Positions 1 through 5,180 of a stretch of 5,180 nt of DNA are shown piece after piece. The position numbers and the translations under genes are program-made. A model generated the notes under the pieces. The model saw only the letters and a program-made list of their open reading frames with translations. It had not been told where the DNA came from and did not search any database. Position 1 is the stretch's first letter, and each line of letters opens with the position of its first letter. Source of the DNA: an uncultured Legionella sp. (GTDB taxonomy: Bacteria > Pseudomonadota > Gammaproteobacteria > Legionellales > Legionellaceae); the NCBI GenBank assembly GCA_903885895.1, contig CAISKC010000204.1, positions 1 through 5,180 on the forward strand, given 5' to 3'.

Positions 1-372
1 ACTATCAAATACGAATTTTTTATTTAAAGCACTATGGTGATCAATCACTTTTTTTGTGCTCACTTCCGTCGCAGACGTTGGCACTGCAGCGCTTGCAACA
101 ACCGTCGATGCGGCAGGTACTGCTGCTGCTTTGGTACCAATTTCTATGCTGACTAGCGTGATGGTGTCTGGAAATAACTGCCGAACCAATTCATTAATCC
201 GTTCATTAAAATGCGTTTTGACCCAATCTACCACAAAACGATTAGGGGCCAGTAAGATTAATGTCGAACCTTGTATCTCCGCTTGTAAAGGCCTCAACCA
301 CGTATTAAATTGTTGCGCAGGATATTCTTCTTGTAACAAACTCAAACACTTCTGCCAAATACTCGCAGACAC
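1..372 (-). CDS. dnaA: Chromosomal replication initiator DnaA, N-terminal part (cut by window edge)
   Basis: DnaA binds DnaA boxes at oriC, melts the origin and recruits the DnaB helicase. The minus strand encodes 124 residues, open to the window edge. Domain I (about residues 1-80) has the family pattern: IWQKCLSLLQEEYPAQQFNTW, near RPLQAE and APNRFVVDWV, closely matches E. coli [22 protein letters not shown] / RPLQAE / APNRFVLDWV. Residues about 85-112 are an Ala/Thr/Ser/Val-rich linker (domain II). The last residues, LNKKFVFDS, match the entry to the AAA+ domain III (E. coli 'HTFDNFVEG'), so the ATPase and DNA-binding domains lie left of the window. The start is GTG at 370-372: an in-frame TGA (376-378) lies two codons upstream, so no earlier start is possible. 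A GGAG Shine-Dalgarno (complement of 379-382) sits 6 nt before it. The neighbour on this side is rppH, not the rpmH usually found beside dnaA. Confidence 0.95.
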   Translation of the reverse strand, partial: MSASIWQKCLSLLQEEYPAQQFNTWLRPLQAEIQGSTLILLAPNRFVVDWVKTHFNERINELVRQLFPDTITLVSIEIGTKAAAVPAASTVVASAAVPTSATEVSTKKVIDHHSALNKKFVFDS

Positions 373-378
373 ATATCA

Positions 379-382
379 CTCC
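379..382 (-). promoter_or_regulatory. Shine-Dalgarno of dnaA
   Basis: On the minus strand GGAG (extending to GGAGTG) stands 6 nt before the GTG at 370-372. It supports GTG as the real dnaA start. An ATG overlaps it by two bases (complement of 372-374) but reads in another frame that does not encode DnaA. Confidence 0.75.
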
Positions 383-401
383 AGATAAACATTAGCTGAT
401 G

Positions 402-430
402 ATTATATACTTCGCATCAACATAAAAGAA
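402..430 (-). promoter_or_regulatory. Probable dnaA promoter
   Basis: The minus strand carries a perfect TATAAT at the complement of 402-407. At 17-bp spacing the -35 position (complement of 425-430) reads TTCTTT, a poor match to TTGACA, so the promoter may need an activator or be intrinsically weak. Transcription would begin near 395-396 and leave a leader of about 24 nt before the GTG start. The call rests on the -10 match and its position; no transcript evidence is available. Confidence 0.5.
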
Positions 431-455
431 AGGATCGTGCTAAAAATATACTTCG
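405..455 (+). repeat. 10-bp direct repeat ATATACTTCG, two copies
   Basis: ATATACTTCG occurs at 405-414 and again at 446-455, 41 bp apart. Each copy contains TATACT (5 of 6 matches to a -10 hexamer, plus strand). Copy one overlaps the minus-strand dnaA -10; copy two lies inside the loop of the 432-463 inverted repeat. Neither has a convincing -35 upstream on the plus strand (AGATAA and AAAAGA at 17-bp spacing). They may be rppH -10 elements or paired protein-binding sites. Confidence 0.4.
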
Positions 456-463
456 TACGATCC
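432..463. repeat. Inverted repeat in the dnaA/rppH divergent promoter region
   Basis: GGATCGT (432-438) is matched exactly in inverse by ACGATCC (457-463), with an 18-nt AT-rich centre. The left arm begins just upstream of the predicted dnaA -35 position. Two 7-bp half-sites about 25 bp apart centre to centre (roughly two and a half helical turns) could be an operator or a small hairpin. No T-run follows, so it is not an intrinsic terminator. Function unknown. Confidence 0.5.
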
Positions 464-492
464 AAAGTTCTTGTTGCCAAAGTCTCATCTTT

Positions 493-501
493 TGTGAAAA
501 A
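493..501 (-). promoter_or_regulatory. DnaA-box-like 9-mer (single, imperfect)
   Basis: On the minus strand the 9-mer reads TTTTTCACA, differing from consensus TTATNCACA at one defined position. It sits between the divergent dnaA and rppH genes, where DnaA autoregulation would be plausible. One imperfect box in an AT-rich region can arise by chance, and there is no cluster of boxes that would mark oriC. Confidence 0.25.
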
Positions 502-535
502 ATCATCACATCTTTTTTTAATTGTTGAAACCATC

Positions 536-1069
536 ATGTTAATTGATCGCGCGGGCTATCGATTGAACGTTGGCATCATTTTAATGAATGAAGCTAACCG
601 CGTGTTCTGGGGAAAACGCTACGGGCACGATGCCTGGCAATTCCCTCAGGGCGGACTCGCTCCCGGAGAAACACCCAAAGAAGCCTTATTTCGTGAATTA
701 AAAGAGGAAATCGGCTTAGAGCGTGATGACGTCGAACTATTGGGCGTCACCAAGCGATGGTTAAAATACCGCCTTCCTAAGCAATATTTGCGCCACGGCT
801 CAGAACCATTGGTCATTGGACAAAAACAAAAATGGTTTTTACTGAAACTCCGTAGTAATGAGCAAAAAGTTCGATTGGATCTCAGTAACTCTCCTGAGTT
901 TGATAGTTGGCGATGGGTGGATTATAAAGAACCGCAAGATTTGGTGATCTTTTTTAAGAAACAAGTCTATATTCAAGCCCTAAAAGAGTTAGAATACCTC
1001 TTAAAAAAACGGCATACTCCGTTAGGTTTGCGCCGAAGGCGAGCACATCATGGTGGTCATAAAAGCTAA
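536..1069 (+). CDS. rppH: RNA 5'-pyrophosphohydrolase RppH (Nudix)
   Basis: RppH removes pyrophosphate from the 5' end of triphosphorylated (or diphosphorylated) RNA in the cytoplasm, leaving a monophosphate that stimulates RNase E decay. From ATG 536 the protein has 177 residues, against 176 in E. coli. The Nudix box G-x5-E-x7-R-E-U-x-E-E-x-G-U is complete at residues 39-61 (G39, E45, R53, E54, E57, E58, G60). E121 in SPEFDSWRW matches the distal catalytic Glu of E. coli (E120). Other family signatures are GYRLNVGIIL, WQFPQGG, RWLKYRLPK and IGQKQKWFLLKL; R9, R28, Y78, F140 and K141 fit the RNA-contact positions. The tail is basic (RRRRAHHGGHK). The frame stays open back to GTG 437, but those 33 residues do not resemble RppH, and alignment to MIDDDGYRPNVG sets the start at 536. 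No clear Shine-Dalgarno precedes it. The stop overlaps ptsP by one base. Confidence 0.95.
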   Translation: MLIDRAGYRLNVGIILMNEANRVFWGKRYGHDAWQFPQGGLAPGETPKEALFRELKEEIGLERDDVELLGVTKRWLKYRLPKQYLRHGSEPLVIGQKQKWFLLKLRSNEQKVRLDLSNSPEFDSWRWVDYKEPQDLVIFFKKQVYIQALKELEYLLKKRHTPLGLRRRRAHHGGHKS

Positions 1070-3363
1070 TGCTTAAAATATTAAAACGCATTGTCCAAGA
1101 TGTTACCACAGCACCCCATTTGCTTGCGGCATTCAATACATTGGTGGAATGCGTCAGTTCCGCCATCTATGCCGATGCCGTGTCCGTTTTTTTGATTGAC
1201 AACAAAAATCGCGAATATGTCTTAATTGCCACCAAAGGCTTGAATAAAGATGCCGAGTCCATGGTGCGCATGTCTATCGACCGTGGCGTCATTGGTTTGG
1301 TCGGTCGCCGTGAAGAGCCCATTAATCTGGATGATGCGAGTGACCATCCTGACTTTTACTACAACCCACTGCTCAAAGAGGAGCATCTACATGCTTTTCT
1401 AGGTGTCCCCATTATTCAACACCGAAAATTATATGGTGTTTTGGTTGCGCAACAGGCTATACAACGTAGTTTTGACGATTCTGAAGAAGCTTTTTTGATC
1501 ACATTAGCCGCGCAATTGGGCGGTATGATTGCGCATGCCGAAGCAACGGGAGAATTGGCGCTCTTAACCGAGCCCCCAACCCAGGGTCAACCTAAAGCTG
1601 AGCATATTCCCATCTCGTTAAAAGGGATTGGTGCCGTGGCAGGCGTTGCCATCGGTACCGCAGTCGTCATTTACCCTCCTGCCGACATCGATGCTGTCCC
1701 AAAACATTTTATCGACGACGTGGATCTCGAAGTGGAGATCTTCCTCCAAGCTTTACAAGGCGCTCGCGATAATATGCATCGCTTAAGTCGACGGATGAAA
1801 TCAAGTATTGCGGATGAAGAGCATGCGTTGTTTGATGTGTATTTGCGGATTTTGGACCAAGATAATTTAGGCGCTGAAGTCGTTCATGAAATTCGATCTG
1901 AACATTTGGGTGCACAAGCAGCCTTAGCGATGGTCATCAAAAAGCATATTCAACAATTCGAAAATATGAATGATGATTACTTGCGTGAACGAGCCTCAGA
2001 TTTTCGTGATATTGGCCGCCGCGTGTTAGCTGAATTACAATCTTCACAACAAGTAGAAATTGATTACCCACGCCGCACGATCTTGGTAGGTGAGGAAATT
2101 TCTGCCGCGACATTGGCCGAGGTCCCGGAAGGGCAATTGGCGGGCATCATCTCCACATACGGTTCGAATAATTCACATATGGCTATTTTAGCGCGTTCCA
2201 TGAGTATTCCAACCGTTATGGCTGTGCGTGGATTACAATTGGAACAAATCTCACGCCGTGCAGTGATTGTGGATGGCGCCAATGGGGAAATATTTATTTC
2301 TCCTACGAAAATGCTGTTAGCAGAATACAAGCATTTGCTCCAAAAAGAAGATGCTTTCAATCAAAGCCTGATAAATTTACGCGATAAACCCGCAGAAACA
2401 CTCGATCACCATCGTATCGGCTTACTGGTCAATACCGGATTAGCACTGGATTCAGGCTTATCCATGAGTGTAGGTGCCGAAGGCGTAGGATTATACCGCT
2501 CTGAAGTCCCCTTTATGAGTCGCGATCGCTTTCCTTCAGAAGATGAGCAATACATCATTTATCGACAAACACTCAAGGCGTTTGCACCTCGCCCTGTCAC
2601 GATGCGCACACTCGATATCGGCGGGGACAAAGTCTTGCCTTATTTTCCCATTGAAGAAACAAATCCTTACTTAGGCTGGCGTGGGATCCGCGTTATGCTG
2701 GATCACCCTGATCTGTTTTTACTCCAAGTTCGTGCCATGATGCGCGCCAATGAAGAGCTCAATAATCTGCGCATTATGCTGCCCATGATCACGACTTTAA
2801 GCGAAGTCGATGAAGCCGCTTATTTGATCAACCAGGCGTATGCCGAACTCTTAGAAGAAGGTTGTCAAATTGTAAAACCACAATTGGGTGTCATGATTGA
2901 GGTCCCTGCCGCTGCCTGCCAAGCAAAAGAATTAGCCAAGCGTGTTAACTTTTTATCCGTCGGAACCAACGATTTGACCCAGTATTTACTGGCCATTGAT
3001 CGAAATAACTCTCGCGTCGCAGCACTCTATGATCCCTTGCATCCCGCTATGTTACGCACACTCATCCGTATCATAGAAGGCGGGCACTCTGCTGGCGCTG
3101 AGGTCAGTGTCTGTGGTGAGATGGCATCCGATCCCTTAGCTGCTATCATACTCTTAGCCATGGGTTACGACTCGCTCAGTATGCACTCTGCCAGCATCCC
3201 GCGCATCAAATGGGTCATTCGCAGCTTTTCTCTAACGCTAGCACGAAAAATATTGGCCGATGTTTTAGAGCTGGAACATCCAACTGAAACTCGTTTATAC
3301 TTACAAAGGCACCTTGAAGAACAAGGATTAGGAGATTTGATTCGCAGTGGGAAATCATCATGA
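1069..3363 (+). CDS. ptsP: PEP-protein phosphotransferase PtsP (enzyme I-Ntr)
   Basis: EI-Ntr autophosphorylates from phosphoenolpyruvate and passes the phosphate to NPr and then EIIA-Ntr, a cytoplasmic regulatory relay sensing nitrogen status rather than importing sugar. The 764 residues (E. coli 748) are: GAF sensor domain about 16-157 (GVIGLVGR, EPINLDDA, FLGVPII); enzyme I helical region about 185-330; phosphohistidine domain about 335-411 with His370 in SNNSHMAILARSMSIPTVM; PEP-binding barrel about 435-740. Barrel motifs are GLYRSE (R477), MRTLDIGGDK (R513), GWRGIR (R538), IEVP (E611) and NDLTQY (D635), the Mg-PEP ligands, plus catalytic Cys682 in CGEMASDP. The GAF domain distinguishes it from sugar-PTS PtsI. 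ATG 1069 aligns with E. coli MLTRLREIV. It overlaps the rppH stop (TAATG), implying translational coupling; a weak GGTGG lies 12 nt upstream. Next to His370, Met replaces the usual small Thr/Ala/Ser, probably tolerated. NPr and EIIA-Ntr genes are not in the window. Confidence 0.96.
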   Translation: MLKILKRIVQDVTTAPHLLAAFNTLVECVSSAIYADAVSVFLIDNKNREYVLIATKGLNKDAESMVRMSIDRGVIGLVGRREEPINLDDASDHPDFYYNPLLKEEHLHAFLGVPIIQHRKLYGVLVAQQAIQRSFDDSEEAFLITLAAQLGGMIAHAEATGELALLTEPPTQGQPKAEHIPISLKGIGAVAGVAIGTAVVIYPPADIDAVPKHFIDDVDLEVEIFLQALQGARDNMHRLSRRMKSSIADEEHALFDVYLRILDQDNLGAEVVHEIRSEHLGAQAALAMVIKKHIQQFENMNDDYLRERASDFRDIGRRVLAELQSSQQVEIDYPRRTILVGEEISAATLAEVPEGQLAGIISTYGSNNSHMAILARSMSIPTVMAVRGLQLEQISRRAVIVDGANGEIFISPTKMLLAEYKHLLQKEDAFNQSLINLRDKPAETLDHHRIGLLVNTGLALDSGLSMSVGAEGVGLYRSEVPFMSRDRFPSEDEQYIIYRQTLKAFAPRPVTMRTLDIGGDKVLPYFPIEETNPYLGWRGIRVMLDHPDLFLLQVRAMMRANEELNNLRIMLPMITTLSEVDEAAYLINQAYAELLEEGCQIVKPQLGVMIEVPAAACQAKELAKRVNFLSVGTNDLTQYLLAIDRNNSRVAALYDPLHPAMLRTLIRIIEGGHSAGAEVSVCGEMASDPLAAIILLAMGYDSLSMHSASIPRIKWVIRSFSLTLARKILADVLELEHPTETRLYLQRHLEEQGLGDLIRSGKSS

Positions 3364-4151
3364 GCATCGTTTATCCAGCTATCGATCCCGTCGTTTTTGC
3401 AATTGGACCAGTTGCAGTACACTGGTATGGACTGATGTACTTACTTGGTTTTGGGTTGGCTTGGGGGCTGGCTCGTTGGCGCGTCAAACATTTCCATCTT
3501 AAATGGTCACATGAACAAATTGGTGATTTGATTTTCTGTGCAGCGGTAGGGACCATTTTGGGAGGGCGCATAGGCTATATGTTGTTCTATGGCACCTCCG
3601 AACTCATTCACAATCCACTCAGTATCGTAAAAGTCTGGCAAGGAGGTATGTCCTTTCATGGCGGGCTTGTTGGCGTGATTACAGCCATGTACTATTTCGC
3701 TCGAACGCGAAAAAAATCATTTTTAGCCGTGACGGATTTCATAGCCCCATTAGTCCCGCTTGGTCTAGCAGCTGGACGTATCGGTAATTTCATTAATGGA
3801 GAATTATGGGGCAGACCCACTCAAATGCCCTGGGGGATGCTCTTTCCAGATGCCGATATGCAGCCACGTCACCCCTCACAATTATATGAATGCGGTTTAG
3901 AAGGGTTTTTACTATTTGCACTCGTCTGGTGGTACGCACGGAAAAAACGACCACAAGGCGCCGTGTCAGCCATATTTCTCATCGGTTATGCGTTATGCCG
4001 CATTGCCGCAGAGTGTTTCCGTGAGCCCGATACCCAGCTAGGCTTCATTGCATTAGACTGGTTAACTATGGGACAATTGCTATCGATTCCCATGTTAATT
4101 TTGGGGTTATTTCTTTACCATAGAGCACAAAAACATGCACACCTATCTTAA
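3360..4151 (+). CDS. lgt: Prolipoprotein diacylglyceryl transferase Lgt
   Basis: Lgt transfers diacylglycerol from phosphatidylglycerol to the lipobox cysteine of prolipoproteins in the inner membrane, the first and committed step before LspA and Lnt act. The protein has 263 residues (E. coli 291; shorter forms are common) and about seven hydrophobic segments (roughly 12-36, 55-78, 97-115, 122-145, 180-194, 203-220, 236-254). Signatures in order: HWYGLMYLLGF (21-31), GGRIGYMLFY (68-77), MSFHGGLVG with H100, the Lgt signature GRIGNFINGELWG with R140, N143 and E148 (139-151), HPSQLYE (171-177), and YALCRIAAECFREPD with Y210, R214 and E218. These match the essential E. coli residues H103, R143, N146, Y235 and R239. 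ATG 3360 overlaps the ptsP stop by 4 nt (ATGA) and has a GGGA 7 nt upstream. The 3' end overlaps thyA by 17 nt. Confidence 0.96.
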   Translation: MSIVYPAIDPVVFAIGPVAVHWYGLMYLLGFGLAWGLARWRVKHFHLKWSHEQIGDLIFCAAVGTILGGRIGYMLFYGTSELIHNPLSIVKVWQGGMSFHGGLVGVITAMYYFARTRKKSFLAVTDFIAPLVPLGLAAGRIGNFINGELWGRPTQMPWGMLFPDADMQPRHPSQLYECGLEGFLLFALVWWYARKKRPQGAVSAIFLIGYALCRIAAECFREPDTQLGFIALDWLTMGQLLSIPMLILGLFLYHRAQKHAHLS

Positions 4152-4926
4152 TCTCATCAAACATATTTTGGCAGAAGGGACTGAAAAAGCCGATCGGACT
4201 GGCACGGGTACTTTGTCAGTATTTGGTTATCAAATGCGCTTTGATTTGGCACAAAGCTTCCCCCTACTCACCACAAAAAAGCTCCATACACGCAGTATCA
4301 TCCATGAATTACTGTGGTTTTTACAAGGCGATACCAATATTGCGTATCTGAATCAAAATGGGGTCCGCATTTGGGATGAATGGGCTGACGCGGACGGCAA
4401 TTTAGGTCCCGTCTACGGTAAGCAATGGCGCTCTTGGCCCAACGCCAAGGGAGAGCAAGTCGATCAATTGAGTGACATCGTAAACCAAATTAAAACCAAC
4501 CCCGATTCACGGCGTTTAATTGTCAGCGCTTGGAATGTCGGGGAATTAGCTCAAATGGCGCTCGCACCATGTCATGCTTTATTTCAATTTTATGTGGCAA
4601 ACAACAAACTTTCTTGTCAATTATACCAACGTTCTGCCGACGTGTTTTTAGGTGTCCCATTCAACATCGCATCGTATGCCATGTTGACACATATGATGGC
4701 CCAGGTCTGCAATCTGCAAGTAGGGGATTTCATTTGGACCGGAGGAGATTGTCATTTGTACCTCAATCATCTTGAGCAAGCCAATTTACAACTCCAACGC
4801 GAGCCTAGAGCGCTCCCCAAATTCGTCTTGCAACGCAAGGATAGCTTGTTTGATTATTGCTATGAAGATTTTGCCTGGGAAGATTACGATCCGTATCCGA
4901 CGATCAAGGCACCCATTGCGGTGTAA
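4135..4926 (+). CDS. thyA: Thymidylate synthase ThyA
   Basis: ThyA methylates dUMP to dTMP using 5,10-methylenetetrahydrofolate, yielding dihydrofolate; it acts as a cytoplasmic homodimer. The 263 residues match E. coli ThyA (264) nearly end to end, with almost identical numbering: R21 (DRTGTGT), E58 (IIHELLWFLQGDTNIAYL), W80/W83, R126-R127 (PDSRR, from the partner subunit), nucleophile C146 in LAPCHALFQF, R166-D169 (QRSADVFLG), N177 (PFNIASYA), H207 and Y209 (GGDCHLYLNH), ending IKAPIAV like IKAPVAI. No catalytic residue is missing. The start at 4135 aligns with E. coli M1 and lies inside the last codons of lgt, so the two overlap by 17 bp in different frames. AGAG at 4122-4125, 9 nt before the ATG, is a weak Shine-Dalgarno; translation probably depends partly on coupling to lgt. 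No folA (dihydrofolate reductase) follows within the window. Confidence 0.97.
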   Translation: MHTYLNLIKHILAEGTEKADRTGTGTLSVFGYQMRFDLAQSFPLLTTKKLHTRSIIHELLWFLQGDTNIAYLNQNGVRIWDEWADADGNLGPVYGKQWRSWPNAKGEQVDQLSDIVNQIKTNPDSRRLIVSAWNVGELAQMALAPCHALFQFYVANNKLSCQLYQRSADVFLGVPFNIASYAMLTHMMAQVCNLQVGDFIWTGGDCHLYLNHLEQANLQLQREPRALPKFVLQRKDSLFDYCYEDFAWEDYDPYPTIKAPIAV

Positions 4927-4937
4927 TCTTTTTATCA

Positions 4938-4964
4938 CCCCTCATCCCTGGAGTATCCCCTCAT
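4938..4964 (+). repeat. Short direct repeat CCCCTCAT after thyA
   Basis: CCCCTCAT occurs at 4938-4945 and 4957-4964, separated by 11 nt, both in a C-rich stretch directly after the thyA stop. No hairpin with a T-run is formed here, so it does not look like an intrinsic terminator. The meaning is unknown and the repeat may be chance or a remnant of an intergenic repeat. Confidence 0.3.
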
Positions 4965-4996
4965 AATTTTTTGATAGAAAATCGATGTAAATGTAG

Positions 4997-5022
4997 GGTG
5001 GACAAAGCGCAGCGTGTCCACC
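4997..5022. repeat. Small palindrome, hairpin A of the repeat element
   Basis: GGTGGACA (4997-5004) pairs exactly with TGTCCACC (5015-5022) around a 10-nt GC-rich loop (AAGCGCAGCG). The lead-in is TGTAG. It resembles, from memory, the GTAGGGTGGGC...GCCCACC palindromes scattered between genes in many Proteobacteria. No run of T follows on either strand, so it is not a typical Rho-independent terminator, though it could stabilise the 3' end of the operon mRNA. Confidence 0.6.
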
Positions 5023-5085
5023 AGTTCGAAGCAATATTTTAAAACTCTGCTTCATTGGTGATTATTTCTTCGAACTGGTGGGCAC
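5014..5085. repeat. Long inverted repeat, hairpin B of the repeat element
   Basis: GTGTCCACCAGTTCGAAG (5014-5031) and CTTCGAACTGGTGGGCAC (5068-5085) are 18-bp inverted arms with one difference (T5017 against G5082, a wobble pair in RNA); C5013 and G5086 extend the stem. The loop is 36 nt and AT-rich. The left arm shares TGTCCACC with hairpin A, so the two structures exclude each other in RNA. The shape suggests a non-autonomous palindromic element or two facing copies of a repeat. There is no coding sequence inside and no clear target-site duplication. Confidence 0.65.
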
Positions 5086-5148
5086 GTCGTTCTGAGGCAT
5101 CTATCCAAATTTTAACCAAAATGTATGGTGATAAAACTCTAATGTTGG

Positions 5149-5177
5149 TTGACCGATTTAGAAAAAATATTTATGTT
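5149..5177 (+). promoter_or_regulatory. Candidate sigma-70 promoter at the right edge
   Basis: TTGACC (5149-5154; 5 of 6 to TTGACA) and TATGTT (5172-5177; 4 of 6 to TATAAT) are 17 bp apart in AT-rich DNA, reading out of the window. If real, it would serve a gene starting beyond 5180 and separate it from the thyA operon. Such matches are common by chance in AT-rich sequence. Confidence 0.3.
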
Positions 5178-5180
5178 TCC

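Noticed and set aside
38..49. GTGATCAATCAC palindrome
   Set aside because: It lies within dnaA codons for VIDHH and is only 5 bp per arm, so chance is sufficient.
56..388. Plus-strand open frame of 110 codons across the left edge
   Set aside because: It is antisense to dnaA, whose minus-strand translation matches DnaA domain I closely. The plus-strand peptide has no recognisable family and no credible start signal.
373..535. oriC in the dnaA/rppH spacer
   Set aside because: Only one imperfect DnaA-box-like 9-mer is visible and there is no box cluster; an AT-rich spacer alone does not support an origin.
954..1166. Minus-strand open frame across the rppH/ptsP junction
   Set aside because: It runs opposite two well-supported genes and has no family resemblance.
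2064..2360. Minus-strand open frame inside ptsP
   Set aside because: It lies antisense to the phosphohistidine domain of PtsP and is explained by codon bias of the real gene.
4530..4966. Two further plus-strand open frames overlapping thyA (4530-4775 and 4772-4966)
   Set aside because: Both run out of frame through conserved ThyA sequence; their peptides show no domain.
4927..5100. Intrinsic terminator for the operon
   Set aside because: The two hairpins at 4997-5085 are not followed by a T-run on either strand, and the T-rich stretch at 4967-4972 has no stable stem before it. Termination may be Rho-dependent or lie beyond the window.

Overview
The window shows a compact gammaproteobacterial chromosomal segment. 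The N-terminal part of dnaA is on the minus strand at the left edge. Diverging from it is a tight plus-strand operon, rppH - ptsP - lgt - thyA, which fills 536-4926. All four operon proteins match their E. coli counterparts through long diagnostic motifs, with no frameshifts or missing catalytic residues. From memory, the order rppH-ptsP-lgt-thyA (or parts of it) recurs in Legionella/Coxiella-type gammaproteobacteria. The moderate, slightly AT-leaning composition and AT-rich spacers fit that group, but the taxonomic placement is an inference and cannot be settled from this window.

Layout: 1-372 (minus) encodes the first 124 residues of DnaA, entering the AAA+ domain at the window edge. 373-535 is a 163-bp divergent intergenic region. 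It holds a perfect TATAAT -10 element for dnaA, a 7-bp inverted repeat, a 10-bp direct repeat and one DnaA-box-like 9-mer. 536-1069 is rppH, 1069-3363 ptsP, 3360-4151 lgt and 4135-4926 thyA. The genes overlap by 1, 4 and 17 bp, so they are very probably co-transcribed and translationally coupled. 4927-5180 is non-coding as far as can be shown. It holds an imperfect repeat element with two competing hairpins at 4997-5085, and a promoter-like sequence at the right edge that may belong to a gene beyond the window.

The four operon genes do not form one pathway. RppH starts decay of 5'-triphosphorylated mRNAs. PtsP (EI-Ntr) is the PEP-dependent sensor kinase of the nitrogen phosphotransferase system. 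Lgt carries out the first step of lipoprotein maturation in the inner membrane. ThyA makes dTMP for DNA synthesis. No mobile-element genes, CRISPR array, tRNA or rRNA are visible, and I found no new multi-gene system. The points most worth a second look are the dnaA/rppH junction (an atypical neighbour for dnaA), the repeats in the shared promoter region, and the dual-hairpin element after thyA.
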